A stretch of 64,000 bases of DNA from Bradyrhizobium sp. CCH5-F6 (lineage in GTDB: Bacteria; Pseudomonadota; Alphaproteobacteria; Rhizobiales; Xanthobacteraceae), in contig NZ_LSIC01000012.1 of the NCBI RefSeq assembly GCF_001556045.1, positions 124,001-188,000 on the forward strand. Reading direction: 5' to 3'. The notes below the pieces were generated by a model. It made no database searches. It saw nothing but the letters and a program-made list of their open reading frames with translations, and was not told where the DNA came from. Each line of letters begins with the position of its first letter. Within the stretch, counting starts at the first letter, position 1. This document shows, one piece after another, positions 38,515 to 48,155 of this stretch. Made by a program: the position numbers and the translations under genes.

Positions 38515-38538
38515 CTTCATGTGCTCGAGCTCGGCCCT

Positions 38539-39711
38539 TTACGACGCCGCGAGCTGCTCCTCGACCAGCTTGACCCAGTAGGACGTGCCGTAGACGATCG
38601 CCTCGTCGTTGAAATTGTAGGCGGGGTGATGCAGGCCGGCGCTGTCGCCGTTGCCGCAGAAGATGAAGGCGCCGGGCCGCGCTTCCAGCATGTAGGCGAA
38701 ATCCTCGCCGCCCATCAGCGGTGCCATGTCGTGCACATTGGCCTCGCCTGCGACCTGCTCCGCGATGCGCCGCGCCACCTCGGTTTCCGCAGCGTGGTTG
38801 TTCACCACCGGATAGTTGCGCTTGTAGTGCAGGTCGATCTTGGCACCCGTGATCTGCGCCACGCCCGCCACAACCTCGCGCACGCGCTTCTCGACCAGCT
38901 TGCGTACCTCCGGCGACAGCGTGCGGATGGTGCCTCTCAGATTCGCGGTCTGCGGAATGACGTTGCGCGCGTTGCCGGCGTGGAATTCGCAGATCGAGAT
39001 CACGGCCGATTCAAGTGGATCGACGCTGCGCGCGACGATCGACTGCAGTGCCGTGATCACCTGCGCACCGACCAGCACGGAATCGACGCATTTGTGCGGA
39101 CGCGCGGCGTGGCCGCCGAGGCCCTCGATCAGGATATCGACCTCGTCGGTCGCCGCCATGATCGGACCCGGCCGGATCGCGAACGAGCCAACCGGGATGC
39201 CGGGCCCGTTGTGCATGCCGTAGACCTGCTCGATGCCGAAGCGCTCCATCAGGCCGTCCTTCACCATGGCCGCACCGCCAGCGCCGCCCTCCTCCGCCGG
39301 CTGGAAGATCACGACGGCGTCACCGGCGAAGTTGCGGGTCTCGGCGAGATAGCGCGCCGCCCCGAGCAGCATCGCGGTGTGGCCGTCATGGCCGCAGGCG
39401 TGCATCTTGCCCGGGGTCTTGGAGGCGTAAGGCAGGTTGGTCTGCTCCTCGACGGGCAGAGCGTCCATGTCGGCACGCATCCCGATCGCCTTGAGACCGT
39501 CGCCGGCGGGCTTGTTGCCCTTGATGACGCCGACCACGCCGGTCTGGCCGAGACCGGTCACGACCTCATCGCAGCCGAACTCCCGCAGCCGGTCCGCCAC
39601 GAATGCCGCGGTACGGTGGACGTCATATAGCAGCTCCGGATGCTGATGGATGTCCCGGCGCCAAGCCTGAATATCGGGTTGCAGGTCGGCGACGCGGTTC
39701 ACGATGGGCAT
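38539..39711 (-). CDS. M20 family amidohydrolase (aminoacylase/hippurate hydrolase type)
   Basis: 390-residue M20D metallopeptidase-like amidohydrolase that removes acyl groups from N-acyl amino acids or related amides. Metal and catalytic landmarks: RRDIHQHPELLYD near the start, GMRADMDALPVEE (about 82-94), HACGHDGHTAML (about 106-117), EEGGAGGAAM with the catalytic Glu pair (about 140), and GGEDFAYML near residue 355. The lid/dimerisation domain lies between about 185 and 300. The substrate is unknown. Stand-alone gene with its own terminator. Confidence 0.92.
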   Translation of the reverse strand: MPIVNRVADLQPDIQAWRRDIHQHPELLYDVHRTAAFVADRLREFGCDEVVTGLGQTGVVGVIKGNKPAGDGLKAIGMRADMDALPVEEQTNLPYASKTPGKMHACGHDGHTAMLLGAARYLAETRNFAGDAVVIFQPAEEGGAGGAAMVKDGLMERFGIEQVYGMHNGPGIPVGSFAIRPGPIMAATDEVDILIEGLGGHAARPHKCVDSVLVGAQVITALQSIVARSVDPLESAVISICEFHAGNARNVIPQTANLRGTIRTLSPEVRKLVEKRVREVVAGVAQITGAKIDLHYKRNYPVVNNHAAETEVARRIAEQVAGEANVHDMAPLMGGEDFAYMLEARPGAFIFCGNGDSAGLHHPAYNFNDEAIVYGTSYWVKLVEEQLAAS

Positions 39712-39882
39712 GGAGGGTCTCGAGCATTATTGGAAATACAGGACTGTACCATGCAAGCGCCGGTCCACCCAACCGCCGGGGATCGGGGTCCGGCCCTGCC
39801 CCTCCAGCATGGCGGGACTTGTCCCGATCCGCTGCGTCTGCCTATTAGACGGAACGCAAAATGCCATCCGGGTGGAAGCAGA

Positions 39883-41502
39883 ATGCCAAGGCGGCTCGAA
39901 GGTGAGTTTGACTACATCGTTGTCGGGGCCGGCACGGCGGGCTGCATCCTCGCAAATCGACTCTCGGCCGACCCGAAAAACCGCGTCCTCATCCTCGAGG
40001 CCGGCGGCGACGACAACTGGATCTGGTTCCACATCCCTGTCGGCTATCTCTTCGCCATCGGCAATCCGCGGTCGGACTGGATGTTCAAGACCGAGGCCGA
40101 GCCCGGCCTGAACGGCCGTTCGCTGGCCTATCCCCGCGGCAAGGTGATCGGCGGCTGCTCGGCGATCAACGCCATGATCTCGATGCGCGGCCAGGCCGCC
40201 GACTACGATCATTGGCGCCAGCTCGGGCTGACCGGCTGGGCCTATGACGACGTGCTGCCGATGTTCAAGCGCCTCGAGGATCACTTCCTCGGCGCGAGCG
40301 AACATCACGGCGCCGGCGGCGGCTGGCGCATCGAGGCGCCACGGCTGTCGTGGGCCGTTCTCGACGCCGTCGGCGACGCCGCCGAGGAGATGGGCATCAA
40401 GCGCATCCCGGATTTCAACACCGGCGACAACGAAGGCACCAGCTATTTCCACGTCAACCAGAAGCGCGGCAGGCGCTGGTCGTCGGCACGCGGATTCCTC
40501 AAGCCTGCGCTGAACCGCCCCAATCTCAGGCTCGAAAAGCATGTGCTGGTCGATCGCCTGATCATCGAACAAGGCCGCGCCGTCGGCGTGCGCTTCATTC
40601 AGAACGGCGAGATCATCGAGGCGCGGGCGAAGCGCGAGGTGGTCCTGTCGGCCGGCTCGATCGGCTCGGTGCAGGTGCTGCATCGCACCGGCATCGGCCC
40701 GGCCGACTGGCTGTCGCCGCTCGGCATCGACATTGTCATGGACAAGCCCGGCGTCGGACGCAATCTCCAGGACCATCTCCAGCAGCGTGCGATCTACAAG
40801 GTCGAGGGCGTGCGCACGCTGAACGAGACCTATTACAATCTGGTCCGACGCGGCCTGATGGGCCTCGACTACGCCTTCCGCCGGCGCGGGCCGCTGACCA
40901 TGGCGCCGTCGCAGCTCGGCATCTTCACGCGCTCGGATGCGACGCGCGCACGCGCCAACATCCAGTTCCACGTGCAGCCGCTGTCGCTCGACAAGTTCGG
41001 CGATCCCCTGCACCGCTTTCCCGCGATCACGGTGAGTGCCTGCAATCTCCAGCCGACCTCGCGCGGCACCGTGCGCCTCCGTTCGGCGACGCCGGAGGAA
41101 AAGCCGATCATCGCGCCGAACTATCTGTCGACCGACGACGACCGCCAGGTCGCCGCCGACGCGATCCGTACGACGCGCCGCCTGATGCAGCAGAAGGCGC
41201 TCGCGAAGTATCGTCCCAGCGAATATCTGCCCGGGCCCTCCGTCGGCGACGACGACGCCTCGCTCGCAAAGGCCGCCGGCGACATCGGCACCACCATCTT
41301 CCATCCCGTCGGCACCGCGAAGATGGGGACGGCGAACGATCCGATGGCGGTGGTCGACGAGCGTCTGCGCTTCTACGGCCTCGGAGGCTTGCGCATCGTC
41401 GACGCCTCGATCATGCCGACCATCACCTCGGGCAACACCAACACGCCGACGGCGATGATTGCGGAGAAGGGCGCCACGATGATCCTGGAGGACGCGAAGT
41501 AA
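39883..41502 (+). CDS. GMC family FAD-dependent oxidoreductase (choline dehydrogenase-like)
   Basis: 539 residues from the ATG at 39883, placed just before the Rossmann motif DYIVVGAGTAGCILANRLS (about 10-28). Other GMC marks: the PRGKVIGGCSAINAMISMRG signature (about 86-105), the second signature near SAGSIGSVQVLHRTGIGP (about 258-275), and the active-site region HPVGTAKMG (about 475) with GNTNTPTAMIAEKGA at the end. The family oxidises alcohols using FAD; no BetA-specific feature was identified, so choline is not claimed. The alpha/beta hydrolase gene follows 27 nt later and probably shares the transcript. Confidence 0.92.
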   Translation: MPRRLEGEFDYIVVGAGTAGCILANRLSADPKNRVLILEAGGDDNWIWFHIPVGYLFAIGNPRSDWMFKTEAEPGLNGRSLAYPRGKVIGGCSAINAMISMRGQAADYDHWRQLGLTGWAYDDVLPMFKRLEDHFLGASEHHGAGGGWRIEAPRLSWAVLDAVGDAAEEMGIKRIPDFNTGDNEGTSYFHVNQKRGRRWSSARGFLKPALNRPNLRLEKHVLVDRLIIEQGRAVGVRFIQNGEIIEARAKREVVLSAGSIGSVQVLHRTGIGPADWLSPLGIDIVMDKPGVGRNLQDHLQQRAIYKVEGVRTLNETYYNLVRRGLMGLDYAFRRRGPLTMAPSQLGIFTRSDATRARANIQFHVQPLSLDKFGDPLHRFPAITVSACNLQPTSRGTVRLRSATPEEKPIIAPNYLSTDDDRQVAADAIRTTRRLMQQKALAKYRPSEYLPGPSVGDDDASLAKAAGDIGTTIFHPVGTAKMGTANDPMAVVDERLRFYGLGGLRIVDASIMPTITSGNTNTPTAMIAEKGATMILEDAK

Positions 41503-41529
41503 ACGAACCCGTCGCGCATCACTGCTCCC

Positions 41530-42411
41530 ATGATCAATCCGCACCGTTTCTATATCGGCCCGGCCGACGCGCAGATCGCCATGTTGCAATGGGGCGAGAG
41601 CGGCAGGCCGCCCGCGCTGCTCCTGCATGGCACCGGCTTCGTTGCCCATGTCTGGGATGAGGTCGCGCGCGAGCTTGCATCGACCTACACGGTCTATGCG
41701 CTCGACCGCCGCGGCCACGGCGCGAGCCACAAGCCCGGCGCCTATCATTTCCTAGACTATGCGCAGGACGTCTGCCACGTGATCGATGCGCTCGATCTCC
41801 GCGACATCTACGGTATTGGCCACAGTGCGGGGGCGACCGATCTCCTGCTCGCTGCGAAACTCTTGCCCGGCCGCTTCACCCGTCTCTTCGTGATGGAGCC
41901 GACCGTGATGGACCCGCGCAAGGCGCGCTCCGGCGGATTGAGCGAGGAATCCTTGTCCCGCGTCGAGAGCACGCTGCGCCGACGCGCTGAGTTCGACAGT
42001 GGCGACGCCGTGTTCGAGCGCTATCGCGCCGCTCCGGCCTTTGCGGATTGGACCGAGACCTCACTACGCGCTTATGTGCGCCACGGCTTCGTGCCACTCG
42101 ACGATGGCCGCGTCCGACTCTGCTGCACACCCGAGATCGAATCGGCGATCCTGCGCCCGATCTACGAGGCCATGGAGCAGGTGTACGTGGGCGACGTCCG
42201 CGGCAATCCGTTTGCCTGGCTGACCGAGATCGACTGCCCGGTGTGCGTCACGACAGCCGCGAATTCGGGGCCGATCTACAAGGAGATGGCGCGACGCGCC
42301 GTGTTGCTGATTCCGCGGGCCAGCACGCAGGTCTTCGAAGGCGCCGGCCATTGCGTGGCTCAGGAAGTGCCGGCGGCCGTGGTCGCAGCTGTGCGGGAGT
42401 TCGCGAAATAG
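41530..42411 (+). CDS. Alpha/beta hydrolase
   Basis: 293-residue cytoplasmic alpha/beta hydrolase. The oxyanion strand LLLHGTGFVAHVW (about 31-43) is followed by DRRGHGASHKPG (about 60-71). The nucleophile elbow GIGHSAGATD (about 97-106) has the catalytic Ser. The acidic residue probably lies in the CVTTAANSG region and the His in GAGHCVAQEVP near residue 276. The substrate is unknown. It follows a GMC oxidoreductase gene by 27 nt, suggesting the pair acts on the same alcohol/ester metabolite (inference). Confidence 0.9.
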   Translation: MINPHRFYIGPADAQIAMLQWGESGRPPALLLHGTGFVAHVWDEVARELASTYTVYALDRRGHGASHKPGAYHFLDYAQDVCHVIDALDLRDIYGIGHSAGATDLLLAAKLLPGRFTRLFVMEPTVMDPRKARSGGLSEESLSRVESTLRRRAEFDSGDAVFERYRAAPAFADWTETSLRAYVRHGFVPLDDGRVRLCCTPEIESAILRPIYEAMEQVYVGDVRGNPFAWLTEIDCPVCVTTAANSGPIYKEMARRAVLLIPRASTQVFEGAGHCVAQEVPAAVVAAVREFAK

Positions 42412-42421
42412 GGGCTGGTGC

Positions 42422-42690
42422 CCTGAACGCGGCGCAGCATGGAAGCGCATTCACGCGTCTTCGACGCGCTTTGGCGACGCGCTGCTGAACCGGGGCAAAT
42501 CCAGAGCTGTTACGAACTCCGGCACGCATGTGTCGAAGCCCGCCGAATTCGACAATGCCGACCACATCATCTCGCAGAGGGGCGAGCGCGGCCTCAACTT
42601 CTGGGGCCGTCAGCGATATCGGCGCCGACGAGCTCGCCGAGCTCGTGGAGGAGTTCGAGGCGGCGATGAAAGCGAATGTGGAGGGGTGAC
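42422..42690 (+). pseudogene. Possible frameshifted gene remnant
   Basis: No intact gene fits this stretch. One frame reads on from 42422 with normal amino acid composition (WKRIHAS..., FGDALLNRGKSRAVT, SKPAEFDNADHIISQRGERGLNFWG). At about 42608 the same character continues in another frame (VSDIGADELAELVEEFEAAMKANVEG) to a stop at 42690. A single base lost near 42606 would explain it. There is no start codon in the first frame. Family unknown; the call rests on composition only. Confidence 0.3.
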
Positions 42691-42751
42691 GGCGGGGTAT
42701 TGATTGCATCCTCCGGTTGCAATGACCCGGGCGCATTGCTATTGCAACTCC

Positions 42752-43354
42752 ATGAAACGAAATCAGTTCTTTGCCATAGCCCTTGCCTGGACGATGCTCA
42801 CGCCGGCAGCGGCCGAGATCGGCCAAGACGTCGCGCGGCCGGCGGTTCTCCACGAGGAGGGATCCGGAGCGGGCGACCAGTTCGAAGGCCATGTCACTTG
42901 GCGAGCAGAACAGACCGCTGACCCCTCGGCGCCGCGAGGCGACATCACCATACGCGGCGAAGTCGTCATTCCGGAGCGGAACATGCGGATGACGATCACC
43001 TTGCGTCGCAACTTCGATCCATCGCTTTCCGCGAGCCACACCGTTCAGGTCGACTTCATACCGCCGCTCGACTTCGCCGGCGGCGGCATCCACCAGGTGA
43101 TGGGTCTGATGCTGAAAACGAGTGAGAAGGCCAAGGGCGCTCAGATCGACGCGCTGTCCGTGAAAATTGATGCGACGCACTTCCTGATCGGCATGACCGG
43201 CGTCGCCCAAAACGCGTCGGTGAACCGGCGTCTGATCAGGAGCAAGGACTGGATCGACATTCCCTTCCTCTATGGCACGCGGCGGCGCGCGATCCTCGCA
43301 CTCGCCAAAGACGGGGATGCGGCAGCGATGTTCAATTCGGTGTTTGCCGATTGA
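42752..43354 (+). CDS. Secreted hypothetical protein
   Basis: 200 residues from the ATG at 42752, which begins a good Sec signal peptide (KRNQFFAIALAWTML, cleavage after AAA). The mature part is rich in beta-strands (FEGHVTWRAEQT, GDITIRGEVVIPERNMRMTITLRRNF, SHTVQVDFIPP) and contains a KIDATHFLIGMTG segment. It has one Trp-rich ending (DWIDIPFLYGTRRRAIL). Similar proteins are common in Bradyrhizobium as uncharacterised periplasmic proteins. Family and role not recognised; it stands alone and ends convergently to hpnO. Confidence 0.65.
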   Translation: MKRNQFFAIALAWTMLTPAAAEIGQDVARPAVLHEEGSGAGDQFEGHVTWRAEQTADPSAPRGDITIRGEVVIPERNMRMTITLRRNFDPSLSASHTVQVDFIPPLDFAGGGIHQVMGLMLKTSEKAKGAQIDALSVKIDATHFLIGMTGVAQNASVNRRLIRSKDWIDIPFLYGTRRRAILALAKDGDAAAMFNSVFAD

Positions 43355-43420
43355 AGCACATGACTTGCCGAGCGGTACCGAGACGCAACCAAGATTCTTT
43401 TTGGTCGCGGACTATTCTCG

Positions 43421-44812
43421 TCAGGCCGACCTTCGCACCGCGTTGTCCACCAGCGTCTTGCCGAGCGACCAGATCGCGCCGGGGACCTTGTGGCTGCCGG
43501 CGATGACGTCGTCGAAGGCGCGTTCGATCCAGCCGCAGTCTTCCTCGGTGATCGTGAGCGGCGGCAGCAGCTTGATGGTGTGGCTGCCGTGACCGGCGAC
43601 CTGGGTCAGGATCTTGTGATCCTTGAACAGCGGCACGGTGATGAGCTGGCAGAACAGGCCCTTGTTGGCGGTCTCCAGCACGTTCCAGGAGGCGCGCAGG
43701 CGCAGCGATTTCGGCGGGCCGAACTCGACGCCGATCATCAGGCCCTTGCCGCGCACTTCCTTCATCAGCTCGTAGCCGGGCACCATGCGCGTCAGCGCCA
43801 GGCGCAGCTCGGCACCGCGCTTTGCGGCCGATTCGATCAGCTTCTCGGACTCCATGACGTCGAGCGTGGCGATGCCCGCGGCCATGGCGAGGTCGTTCTT
43901 GGAGAAGGTGGAGCCGTGCACGACCGCCCGGTCCATCTGGTTGAAGATCTTGTCGAAGATGCCCTTGCGCGTCAGCACCGCGCCGACCGGCACGTGGCCG
44001 CCCGACAGCGACTTCGACAGCAGCACCATGTCGGGCTCGACGTTCCAGTGCTCGACGGCGAGGAAGCGGCCGGTGCGGCCCATGCCGGTCTGGATCTCGT
44101 CGGCGACGAACAGCGTGCCGTACTTCTTGCAGAGCGCGGCCGCGCCAGGCAGGAAGTCGTCGGTGGGCATGTTGACGCCCTTGCCCTGGATCGGCTCGAC
44201 GACGAAGGCGGCGACCTCGCGTGAGGCCAACGCCTTTTCCAGCGCGGCCAGATCGTTGAACGGGATCGAGGTGCAGCCCGGCAGCAGCGGCTCGAAGCCG
44301 GTGCGGAAATTCGAGTCACCGGTCAGCGATAGCGCGCCGTAGGTCAGGCCGTGATAGCCATGGGCGCAATAGACGATGCCGGGGCGGCCTGTGGCGCCGC
44401 GCGCGAACTTGATCGCGGCTTCGACGCATTCGGCGCCGGAATTGGCGAAGAAGGCCTTGTCGAGATAGGGAACGTATTTCAGCAGCCGTTCGGCCAGCAC
44501 GCCGGCGAGCGTCGACACGTCGAACTGGACGAGGTTGGGCAGATCGGCATCGAGCACGCTCTTGAGCGCCTCGCGCATGACAGGATGATTACGCCCGATC
44601 GCGAACACGCCGAAGCCGGACAACAGGTCGAGATAGCGCGCGCCCTCGCGATCGTAGAGGTACTGCCCCTGCCCCTTCTGGAAGCCGACATCGTAGCCGA
44701 TGGTCTTGAGAACCCGAACGAACTGCTCGTTCAAATACCGGTTATGCAGGGTGCTGCGCTGGGCCTGACGGTCCGCGAATAGCTGAGACATGTCTGGATT
44801 TGGGCTGTGCAT
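43421..44812 (-). CDS. hpnO: Hopanoid biosynthesis aminotransferase HpnO
   Basis: 463-residue class III PLP-dependent aminotransferase. The cofactor-binding features are FANSGAECVEAAIKFARGATG (about 122-142), VADEIQTGMGRTG (about 238-250) with the Asp that contacts the pyridine ring, and the PLP lysine in SKSLSGGHVPVGAV (about 267). HpnO is required to make aminobacteriohopanetriol from the ribosyl-hopane branch in Rhodopseudomonas. Sequence alone fits a general acetylornithine-type transaminase; the HpnO name rests on its length, its N-terminus and its position beside hpnN and the rest of the hopanoid cluster. Confidence 0.85.
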   Translation of the reverse strand: MHSPNPDMSQLFADRQAQRSTLHNRYLNEQFVRVLKTIGYDVGFQKGQGQYLYDREGARYLDLLSGFGVFAIGRNHPVMREALKSVLDADLPNLVQFDVSTLAGVLAERLLKYVPYLDKAFFANSGAECVEAAIKFARGATGRPGIVYCAHGYHGLTYGALSLTGDSNFRTGFEPLLPGCTSIPFNDLAALEKALASREVAAFVVEPIQGKGVNMPTDDFLPGAAALCKKYGTLFVADEIQTGMGRTGRFLAVEHWNVEPDMVLLSKSLSGGHVPVGAVLTRKGIFDKIFNQMDRAVVHGSTFSKNDLAMAAGIATLDVMESEKLIESAAKRGAELRLALTRMVPGYELMKEVRGKGLMIGVEFGPPKSLRLRASWNVLETANKGLFCQLITVPLFKDHKILTQVAGHGSHTIKLLPPLTITEEDCGWIERAFDDVIAGSHKVPGAIWSLGKTLVDNAVRRSA

Positions 44813-44954
44813 CCGCTACATACTTCGCTTGAGGGCCGTCTCGTCAACTGAAAACGGACCGTTACGGAAAACGGTCTGTGCGGCCTTTTGCCCTTTTTCG
44901 GACCATCTTCGCAAGCACAGCTTTTAGATCATGTTGCACTGCCAAGGAACCATC

Positions 44955-45599
44955 ATGCGTTTGGCCCTTTACACCGGACTAATACTGGCTGGCGGTTACA
45001 CCTGCCTGACACCCGCGCTCGCTGCAGACCCGACCGGCGACTGGCGAGTCGCCGACGGCGTAGCCAACATTCGTGTCGCCCAATGCTATGGCAGCATGTG
45101 GGGCGCGGTCTCCTGGGAAAAGCAGCCCGGTGGGCGCGACGAGAATAATCCGGATGCCTCGAAAAAGACCAGGCCGACGCTGGGCATGGCGACCCTGATC
45201 GACATGAAGAAGAAGCCCGGCGTCGATCAGTGGGAGGGACAGGTCTACAACGCCAAGGACGGCCAGCTCTACAGCGCGACCATCACGCCGGCCGGGACCG
45301 ATCAGCTCGAAATCAAGGGCTGCGTGATGGGCTTCCTCTGCGGCGGCGAAACCTGGACCCGGGTCGGCCCGCCGATCCCCTTGAGTCCTGCCAACGCCAT
45401 GGCCAAGGGCGCGCCGAAATCCGGCGGCGCAGCGCCCAAGGCCCAGGGAGCCCAAGCGGCCCAGGCCGTGACATCCGCCACCGCGGCTGCGCCGGCAGCT
45501 CCGAAGGCCGCAGCCGCCGCCAAGCCCGGTCAGAAGAGCGCCGCTGACCCGGTCGGCGACATCTGCCTACTCCCCGAGATTGCGGGGTTTGCCCATTAG
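44955..45599 (+). CDS. Secreted DUF2147 domain protein
   Basis: 214 residues from the ATG at 44955, with a signal peptide cleaved near ALAADPTGDW. The DUF2147 core (about residues 25-125) has the expected start DPTGDWRVADGVANIRV, the WEGQVYNAKDGQLYSATIT strand pair and GCVMGFLCGGETWTRV at the end. A long Ala/Pro/Lys-rich tail (130-195) follows. DUF2147 proteins are periplasmic or lipocalin-like with no fixed function; in several bacteria they lie near lipid or isoprenoid genes. The last 33 nt overlap the end of hpnN on the other strand. Confidence 0.82.
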   Translation: MRLALYTGLILAGGYTCLTPALAADPTGDWRVADGVANIRVAQCYGSMWGAVSWEKQPGGRDENNPDASKKTRPTLGMATLIDMKKKPGVDQWEGQVYNAKDGQLYSATITPAGTDQLEIKGCVMGFLCGGETWTRVGPPIPLSPANAMAKGAPKSGGAAPKAQGAQAAQAVTSATAAAPAAPKAAAAAKPGQKSAADPVGDICLLPEIAGFAH

Positions 45600-48155
45600 G
45601 GCCGGCTGGAAAAGCAACACGGCGGCGAGCGTCGTCACCAGCGAGAGTGCAAGCAGCTTGCCCATGCTGGACGTGCCGGGATGGCTCGACAGCCATAGGC
45701 TGCCGAACGCGGTCGCCGTCGTCAGCGCACTGAAGAAGATCGCCCGTGTCAGGCTGGTCTGGAGCAGATTCGTCCTGCCCGAGCGCCAGGCCACGACATA
45801 ATAGATCTTGAAGGCGACGCCGACGCCGAGCAGCAGCGGCAGCGCAACGATGTTGGCGAAGTTGAGCGGCAGGCCGATCAACACGCAGATCTCGAGCGTG
45901 ACGGCGCCGGCAACCAGAAGCGGCACCAGCGTCATCAGCACGTCGACGAACCGGCGTAGCGTGATCCATAGCAAGAGCCCGATCACCAGCAGCGCATAGA
46001 TGCCGGCGTGGATGAAAGCCTTCACCACGGTGTCGCCGGATTTCAGGATCGAGACCGGTCCGCCGATGGCGGTCGGCTCGGCCTCCAGCACCGCCGCCGC
46101 GAACTTGCGCAGCGTGTCGTTGTCGTTGGGATCGCCCTTGGGCAACGCCTCGACGCGGATGATGCCGTCCTTGCTCTTCCAGCCGCTGACGAGATCGGGC
46201 GGCAGTGACTTCAGGGTGACCGGCTCGGCCTGCATGGCTTTCCTGAGCTGGTCGAACACGATCTTCATTGGCGTGACGAACACGTCCTGCGCCTTGTTGC
46301 GCGTCGCCTCGTCGCCGTTGGCGAGCTTTTCGAGCGCGTCTGCAAGACGGCGCGAGGCGATCGCGCCGGGTCCCTTCGCATCGCCCGCCGTCCGGCGGAG
46401 ATTATCGGCCGAGGATTTCAACGATTCGACATTTTCCTGATCCGACGGCGCCGCATCGATTTGATCGGGGTTGAGCGCGGGGTTCAACACCTTGGCGCCC
46501 TGTGCGATCAGCTTCAGCTTCGGCGGCTGGTCCTGCGGCACGAAGCTGTCGAGCGACATCACCCGCAACACCTCGGGCACCTTCTCCAGCTTCGCCTCGA
46601 CCTGTCTTGCCTGCTCCTCGGACGTGGTCATCACGTTGATGGCGTTGGCGCCGGTGTTGGGATCCTTGCGCAAATCGAGGAAGGTCGCGATCGATTCGGC
46701 GTTCGGGTTGCGCAGGTTCATCGGGTTGAAGTCGAACTTCATGAAGTAGAGCAGCGGGAGGCCGCCGAGCGCGAGCAGCAGCGTGCCGCCGACGATCAGC
46801 ACGCGGTGCGTCTCCAGGAAGTGATCGAGCGGCGCCAGGAAGGCGTAGCCGACGGGCTCCGGCTCGCCGGGCGGGTTCAGAAGCTTGAGCAGCGCGGGAA
46901 GCACCGTGATGCTGGACACGAACGCCACCAGCATGCCGACACCGGCGATCTGGCCGAGCTCCGAGATGCCCTTGTAGTCGGTCGGCATGAAGCAGAGGAA
47001 GCCGGCCGCGGTGGCCATTGCGGCCAGCGACAGCGGCACTGCCGAACGCTTGGCAGCCAGCACCAGCGCCCCCGCGAGGTCATCGTGCTTGTAGCGCTCG
47101 GAGCGATAGCGGACGCTGTACTGGATGCCGAAATCGACGCCGAGGCCGACGAACAGCACCGCGAACGCGATCGACAGCAGATTGAGCGAGCCGACCATCA
47201 TCAGGCCGGCCGCGGTCGTGAGCGCAAGGCCCACGAACAGATTGACGAACACGGCGAAGATGATCTTCGCCGAATGCAGCGCCAGCCACAGGATCAGCAG
47301 CACGACGAGGACGGTGCCGACGCCGTTGACGACGGCGCCTTCCTGGACGGTCGCGTATTCCTCGTTGGCGATCGGGACCGGACCGGTGAGCCGCACCCGC
47401 GCCTGGTATTTGGTGGGAAAATCGAGCTCGGCCGCGGCCTTGCGGATCGCGTCGGTGGCATCCTTGCCGGGCTCCAACGCGTTGTAGTCGAGGATCGGCT
47501 TGAACTCGATGAAGGTGCGCTTGTCCGAATCCTTCAGCGGCTCGTCGCTGACCAGTTCGCGCCAGGAGAAGCTCGCATTGCCCTTGTTGAGCACGGTCTC
47601 GACCGTCTGCGCGATCAGGTTGAACGGACGCTCGGTGTTGTCGAGCTTGACCTGGCCGCGCTTGACGCCGGCAAGTCCCGTCTCCAGCGCGCCGGTGAGT
47701 CCCCGAATCGAGGGGTCGCCCGCCATGATCTCGATCAGGGGCGCGGCGGCTTCGAACTGGCCGGTGATCTTGCCGACTTCCTCCGTCGGCAGGAACAGCA
47801 ATCCGTTCCTCTCGAAGAAATCGCCGCTGCCGAGTTGCTGCATCGACAGGAAGTTGGTCTTGTCGTCCTTCAGCCTGGCATAGAGCGCGTTTGCCGCTGC
47901 GCTCGCCATTTCCGGCGTCTTGGCCTCGATCACAGCGAGGATCGTTTCGTTCTGATCGAACGCCTTGTCGAATTGCTGGTCGCGCTTGCGCCAGTCGAGA
48001 TTCTGGGAAATCAGCGAATTGATGTCGGTGTTGATGGCGAAGTGGCGCGCGGCGTAATAGCCCGCTCCCACCGACAGCAAGAGCCCGAGAAGGACGACGA
48101 GGGAGGCAAACCGGGTGCAGGCCCTGACAATGGCAACGACTACGCTTTGCAGCAC
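45567..48155 (-). CDS. hpnN: Hopanoid transporter HpnN (RND/MMPL family)
   Basis: 862-residue inner-membrane RND-type permease that moves hopanoids to the outer membrane. A first transmembrane helix (about 14-34) is followed by a large periplasmic domain and two sets of five helices (about 270-440 and 700-860). Typical landmarks are FAVLFVGLGVDFGIQYSVRYRSE (about 330-352) and LPLLLGVGVAFKIYYVV near the end. HpnN mutants in Rhodopseudomonas keep hopanoids in the inner membrane and divide abnormally. The gene is divergent from ispH-hpnH across a 450-bp spacer. Confidence 0.93.
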   Translation of the reverse strand: MLQSVVVAIVRACTRFASLVVLLGLLLSVGAGYYAARHFAINTDINSLISQNLDWRKRDQQFDKAFDQNETILAVIEAKTPEMASAAANALYARLKDDKTNFLSMQQLGSGDFFERNGLLFLPTEEVGKITGQFEAAAPLIEIMAGDPSIRGLTGALETGLAGVKRGQVKLDNTERPFNLIAQTVETVLNKGNASFSWRELVSDEPLKDSDKRTFIEFKPILDYNALEPGKDATDAIRKAAAELDFPTKYQARVRLTGPVPIANEEYATVQEGAVVNGVGTVLVVLLILWLALHSAKIIFAVFVNLFVGLALTTAAGLMMVGSLNLLSIAFAVLFVGLGVDFGIQYSVRYRSERYKHDDLAGALVLAAKRSAVPLSLAAMATAAGFLCFMPTDYKGISELGQIAGVGMLVAFVSSITVLPALLKLLNPPGEPEPVGYAFLAPLDHFLETHRVLIVGGTLLLALGGLPLLYFMKFDFNPMNLRNPNAESIATFLDLRKDPNTGANAINVMTTSEEQARQVEAKLEKVPEVLRVMSLDSFVPQDQPPKLKLIAQGAKVLNPALNPDQIDAAPSDQENVESLKSSADNLRRTAGDAKGPGAIASRRLADALEKLANGDEATRNKAQDVFVTPMKIVFDQLRKAMQAEPVTLKSLPPDLVSGWKSKDGIIRVEALPKGDPNDNDTLRKFAAAVLEAEPTAIGGPVSILKSGDTVVKAFIHAGIYALLVIGLLLWITLRRFVDVLMTLVPLLVAGAVTLEICVLIGLPLNFANIVALPLLLGVGVAFKIYYVVAWRSGRTNLLQTSLTRAIFFSALTTATAFGSLWLSSHPGTSSMGKLLALSLVTTLAAVLLFQPALMGKPRNLGE

